A DNA stretch of 6,941 bases from positions 1 to 6,941 of the forward strand of contig CAUJGI010000143.1 in NCBI GenBank assembly GCA_963169155.1. The letters are read 5' to 3'. Shown here one piece after another: positions 5,230-6,941 of the stretch. Position 1 is the first letter of the stretch, and every line of letters begins with the position of its first letter. Origin of the DNA: Chloroflexota bacterium (GTDB taxonomy: Bacteria > Chloroflexota > Anaerolineae > Promineifilales > Promineifilaceae). The translations under genes and the position numbers were made by a program. The notes beneath the pieces are model-generated. The model did not search any database and was not told where the DNA came from. It saw only the letters and a program-made list of their open reading frames with translations.

Positions 5230-6941
5230 ATGGTTGGGATAGTCGTTGTTTCTCATAGTGCAACTTTGGCGCAAGGGGTTCGTGAATTAGCAGAGCAGAT
5301 GGTGCAGGGGCAGGTGCCGCTGGCCGTGGCTGGCGGTATTGACGACCCGGAGCATCCCATTGGCACCGATCCGATGAAGGTGCTGGCGGCCATCGAATCC
5401 GTTTACGGGGAGGATGGTGTGCTGGTGCTGATGGATTTGGGCAGCGCCCTGCTGAGCGCCGAAATGGCCCTGGAGTTTCTCCCCGAAGATCAACAAAAAA
5501 ATGTGAAGCTGTGCGCCGCGCCGCTGGTGGAAGGCACGATGGCCGCCGCTGTGCAGGCGATGGTGGGCGGAACTCTGGCGCAGGTGCTGGCCGAGGCCGA
5601 GGGGGCGCTGGCGGTCAAAGTAGAGCAGCTCAACCTGGCGACCCCCGCCGTGCTCAACGGAGCGGCGGAGCCACAGTTGGCGGCGAGCACGGGGAAAAGG
5701 CAGGAGGTCAGCCTGGAAATTCGCAACAAAATGGGACTGCATGCCCGTCCGGCGGCGAATTTTGTGCAGACGGCCAACCGCTTCCAGTCGGAAATTTCTG
5801 TGCGTAAGGGGGAGAAGACAGCCAACGCCAAGAGCATCAACCAGGTGGCTACGCTCGGCGCGCGCCGGGGGGAAACGGTGCTGGTAACGGCCGTTGGTCC
5901 CGACAGCGCCGAAGCGATTGCAGCGATCCAAAAATTAGCCGCCGACAATTTTGGCGATCGAGAAATGGACGCTGTGCCCGAAGTGGTAGCAACGGCCGTT
6001 CCCACCACACCCGCCGAACCCGGCCAGCTGCGCGGCATTGCCGCCTCGCCGGGCATTGCCATCGGGCCAGTGCTGTCATACCGGCCCAGGCTGCCCGCCA
6101 TCGTGCGGGAGACGGGCAAAAACAGCGCGGCAGAGTGGCAGCGGCTGCAAACGGCCGTACAAACAGCCGTCACCGAACTGCAAGCGCTGCAAACACAAAC
6201 CGAGCAGCAGGTAGGCGCGGCCGAAGCGGCCATTTTTGAAGCCCACCAGCTCATTGTGCAGGACCCAGATTTGCAAACGGCCGTTCAAGCCACCCTCGAC
6301 ACCGAGCAAATCAACGCCGAAGCCGCCTGGTACGACGCCATCGAAGCCACGGCCGAACAGTTTGCCGCGATGGAGGACCCGTACTTCCAGGCGCGGGCGG
6401 CCGATGTGCGGGATGTGGGCAACCGGGTGCTGCGCCATTTGTTGGGGGTGGCCATGCCCTCGCTGGCGGCGGAACGGCCGTACATTTTGGTCGCTGCTGA
6501 TCTGACGCCGTCTGACACGGCGCGGCTGGACCCGGCGCTGGTGCTGGCCATCTGCACGGAGCTGGGTGGGGCGACGGCCCACAGCGCGATTTTGGCGCGG
6601 GCTTTGGGGATTCCGGCGGTGGTTGGGGCGGGCCACGCGCTGGCAGATTTAGCTGAGGGACAGATGGTGGGGGTAGACGGCCGTACCGGCCAAATCTGGC
6701 TCACCCCCGACGACAAACAAATCGGCGAACTGCAAGCGATGCGTGACGCCTGGCAGGCGGCGCAGCAGGCGGCCAAAACGGCCAGCCAGGCGATCGCCCA
6801 CACCGCCGACGACGTGCGCATTGAGGTGGCGGCCAACATCGGCGGGCCACACGATGTGGACGTGGCGCTGAGCTACGGGGCGGAGGGCGTGGGGCTGTTC
6901 CGCACCGAATTTTTGTTTTTGGACCGGCAGGAAGCGCCGGG
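5230..6941 (+). CDS. dhaM: DhaM-HPr-Enzyme I fusion, phosphoryl donor for DHA kinase (3' end outside window)
   Basis: An open frame of 570 complete codons runs to the edge without a stop. Residues 1-130 are the DhaM (mannose-EIIA-like) domain, starting MVGIVVVSHSATLAQG with phospho-accepting His9, then GGIDDPEHPIGTD (35-47), MDLGSALLSAEMALE (68-82) and CAAPLVEGT (95-103). An HPr domain (about 158-243) carries MGLHARPA with His171 and a serine (Ser202) at the HPr-46 position. After a Pro/Ala linker, the Enzyme I N-terminal part starts near 268 (RGIAASPGIAIGP), with LTPSDTA (425-431) and the active-site GGATAHSAILARALGIPAVVG (446-466, His451). The start of the PEP-binding domain is also present: AANIGGPHDVD (534-544) and EGVGLFRTEFLFLDR (552-566, Arg558). 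E. coli DhaM ends before this domain. The full protein should be about 800-850 residues. No in-frame upstream start exists; the ribosome binding site is weak (AGAAG, 5216-5220). It closes the relay PEP to EI, HPr, DhaM, DhaL and DHA. Confidence 0.95.
   Translation, partial: MVGIVVVSHSATLAQGVRELAEQMVQGQVPLAVAGGIDDPEHPIGTDPMKVLAAIESVYGEDGVLVLMDLGSALLSAEMALEFLPEDQQKNVKLCAAPLVEGTMAAAVQAMVGGTLAQVLAEAEGALAVKVEQLNLATPAVLNGAAEPQLAASTGKRQEVSLEIRNKMGLHARPAANFVQTANRFQSEISVRKGEKTANAKSINQVATLGARRGETVLVTAVGPDSAEAIAAIQKLAADNFGDREMDAVPEVVATAVPTTPAEPGQLRGIAASPGIAIGPVLSYRPRLPAIVRETGKNSAAEWQRLQTAVQTAVTELQALQTQTEQQVGAAEAAIFEAHQLIVQDPDLQTAVQATLDTEQINAEAAWYDAIEATAEQFAAMEDPYFQARAADVRDVGNRVLRHLLGVAMPSLAAERPYILVAADLTPSDTARLDPALVLAICTELGGATAHSAILARALGIPAVVGAGHALADLAEGQMVGVDGRTGQIWLTPDDKQIGELQAMRDAWQAAQQAAKTASQAIAHTADDVRIEVAANIGGPHDVDVALSYGAEGVGLFRTEFLFLDRQEAP

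Larger units (their letters stand above)
312..6684. repeat. Dispersed AACGGCCGTT palindrome, 5 perfect copies and 12 further CGGCCGT cores
   Basis: The perfect 10-bp palindrome AACGGCCGTT is at 312-321, 3364-3373, 5886-5895, 5991-6000 and 6276-6285. Counting the 7-bp core CGGCCGT, I find 17 copies in all; the others start at 116, 251, 932, 1247, 2258, 2428, 2943, 5143, 5186, 6152, 6475 and 6678. About one copy or fewer is expected by chance at this base composition. Copies lie in genes in different reading frames (giving Thr-Ala-Val, Asn-Gly-Arg or Arg-Pro) and in the glpK terminator. This resembles the HIP1 repeat of cyanobacteria in behaviour, with a different sequence. Confidence 0.8.

Noticed and set aside
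5490..6852. Several - strand frames of 67-254 codons opposite dhaM
   Set aside because: They are Arg/Pro/Ala/Ser-rich, overlap each other, and lie over unbroken DhaM, HPr and EI domains.

Overview
The window holds one co-directional glycerol and dihydroxyacetone (DHA) utilisation locus, all on the + strand. It carries the 3' end of a DhaR-type activator gene, then glpF (glycerol channel), dhaK and dhaL (the two halves of the PEP/PTS-dependent DHA kinase), glpK (glycerol kinase), and a dhaM gene that runs off the right edge. The dhaM product is a single chain with a DhaM domain, an HPr domain and an Enzyme I domain.

Layout: 1-323 dhaR 3' end; 324-765 a 442-bp control region with two matched 17-bp palindromes, a sigma70-like promoter and a long leader that can fold; 766-1506 glpF; 1507-1706 a spacer with competing hairpins; 1707-2780 dhaK; 2781-2899 a repeat-rich spacer; 2900-3529 dhaL; 3530-3635 a spacer with a GC-rich hairpin; 3636-5141 glpK; 5163-5206 a strong rho-independent terminator; 5230-6941 dhaM-HPr-EI (570 complete codons, no stop reached). 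Nothing on the - strand is convincing: its long ORFs are shadows of the + strand genes.

How it fits together (inference from the families): GlpF admits glycerol and perhaps DHA. GlpK traps glycerol as glycerol-3-phosphate using ATP. DhaK binds DHA covalently through a histidine, and DhaL carries ADP as a fixed cofactor that DhaM phosphorylates. The fused HPr and EI domains could pass phosphate from PEP to DhaM without separate general PTS proteins. DhaR would read pathway state, as in E. coli where DhaK and DhaL act on it, and would bind upstream of glpF. No glycerol dehydrogenase or glycerol-3-phosphate dehydrogenase gene lies in the window.

Organism: a fairly GC-rich bacterium, with good AAGGAG-type ribosome binding sites on most genes. 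The palindrome AACGGCCGTT and its 7-bp core CGGCCGT are strikingly over-represented, inside and outside genes, and short ATCGGTAATC-type intergenic repeats are present. I would guess Chloroflexota (Anaerolineae-like), but this is a weak inference; the protein sequences alone do not fix the phylum.
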